Assembly: GCA_900547615.1 (NCBI GenBank)
Contig: URHH01000163.1
Coordinates: forward strand, 1 to 5,297
Length of the DNA stretch: 5,297 bases
Origin: an uncultured Blautia sp.
Lineage (GTDB): Bacteria > Bacillota > Clostridia > Lachnospirales > Lachnospiraceae
Direction of reading: 5' to 3'
In this document: positions 4,987 to 5,297 of the stretch, in pieces
Layout: each line of letters opens with the position of its first letter
Position numbering within the stretch: position 1 is the stretch's first letter
Made by a program: the position numbers and the translations under genes
Notes under the pieces: model-generated
What the model was told of the DNA's origin: nothing
Seen by the model: only the letters and a program-made list of their open reading frames with translations
Databases searched by the model: none

Positions 4987-5297
4987 TTTCGCACCTCCTT
5001 TCCGGTTTGGCTGATTTTCTTTTAGGCTGATATATCTGTGTTTTTTCCAGAAAATCCTCTTCTCTTTCCGCTTCTTCCTCTTCATACAGATCATCGTCAT
5101 AGGGATCATAATCATCTGCATAAGGATCATAGAATTCTTCCGGCATATGTCTTACAGGTTTTCTTTTTCTTCTTTCTTCCGTCTCATCTTCCTCATATTC
5201 AGGCTTATTTATCACAAACTGAAGAAGCATTCCAAGCGCCACAAATCCCACACTCATAGCAAGACCGTAAGGAATATTTGCAAGTCCGCCAAGCTTT
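4925..5297 (-). CDS. Unidentified membrane protein, C-terminal end with a highly acidic tail (cut by the right edge)
   Basis: The frame is open from the right edge (first full codon at 5296-5294) for 123 residues to a stop at 4925. It begins with a glycine-rich stretch (KLGGLANIPYGLAM) leading into a hydrophobic segment through SVGFVALGMLLQFVI that looks like the last membrane helix. A charged region follows: Glu/Arg-rich, then YDPYADD and YDPYDDD in tandem, then a long Glu run, and finally a basic Lys/Arg-rich end. The Met at 5257 has no ribosome binding site before it, so the true start is probably outside the window. The last 20 codons overlap ybaK, whose ribosome binding site lies inside this gene. 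Amino acid use in the acidic part (regular Asp, Tyr and Glu, no stops) looks like real coding and not a shadow of ybaK, because it lies upstream of that gene. I do not recognise the family; a membrane protein with a cytoplasmic acidic tail is all that can be said. Confidence 0.6.
   Translation of the reverse strand, partial: KLGGLANIPYGLAMSVGFVALGMLLQFVINKPEYEEDETEERRKRKPVRHMPEEFYDPYADDYDPYDDDLYEEEEAEREEDFLEKTQIYQPKRKSAKPERRCENGKRGKDKCNAYAGQKKDTV
5093..5134 (-). repeat. 21-base tandem repeat encoding YDPY(A/D)DD twice
   Basis: Two adjacent 21-base units (5114-5134 and 5093-5113) encode YDPYADD then YDPYDDD in the acidic tail of the partial membrane protein. The first 18 bases of each unit differ at only three positions. 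Such an in-frame duplication suggests tail length may vary among strains; that is inference. Confidence 0.6.

Noticed and set aside
4987..5130. In-frame N-terminal extension of the YbaK protein
   Set aside because: It is a Met/Lys-rich low-complexity reading, out of frame with the acidic-tail gene that occupies the same DNA. The strong AGGAGGT just before 4986 decides the start.

Overview
The window looks like ordinary chromosomal DNA from a strictly anaerobic Gram-positive bacterium of the class Clostridia, most likely Lachnospiraceae. This rests on the pyruvate:ferredoxin oxidoreductase, the strong AGGAGG-type ribosome binding sites, the AT-rich sigma-A promoters (several with an extended -10), the T-rich intrinsic terminators, and a YkpA/YbiT-type ABC-F protein of the Firmicutes kind. 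There are seven protein genes, two of them cut by the window edges. I see no tRNA, rRNA, CRISPR, transposon or phage gene.

Left block, all on the minus strand and read from right to left: shikimate kinase (aroK, 2594-2067), a CcdA/DsbD-type membrane electron carrier overlapping it by 4 bases (2070-1381), an Rrf2-family regulator with probable Fe-S ligands (1274-870), a hairpin terminator (866-840), and the first 228 codons of pyruvate:ferredoxin oxidoreductase (nifJ, 684 to the left edge). aroK, rrf2 and nifJ each have a recognisable promoter. ccdA appears to depend on the aroK promoter and translational coupling.

Centre: a 205-base divergent intergenic region separates aroK from a plus-strand ABC-F ATPase gene (2800-4440). 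That gene ends in a hairpin (4456-4497) that can stop transcription from both sides.

Right block, minus strand: a YbaK/EbsC-type aminoacyl-tRNA deacylase (4986-4510) lies downstream of, and overlaps by 62 bases, the 3' end of an unidentified membrane protein with a very acidic tail that runs off the right edge.

The most interesting signal is regulatory. The 8-mer TTTTGTAT occurs twice as a direct repeat over the -10 and -35 of the rrf2 promoter, and twice as an inverted repeat just upstream of the nifJ promoter. I found no other copy in the window. This suggests that the Rrf2 protein controls both itself and the adjacent Fe-S enzyme gene. I did not find a wholly new biological system. Other points worth a look are the one-sided degeneration of one ATPase site in the ABC-F protein and the unidentified acidic-tailed membrane protein.
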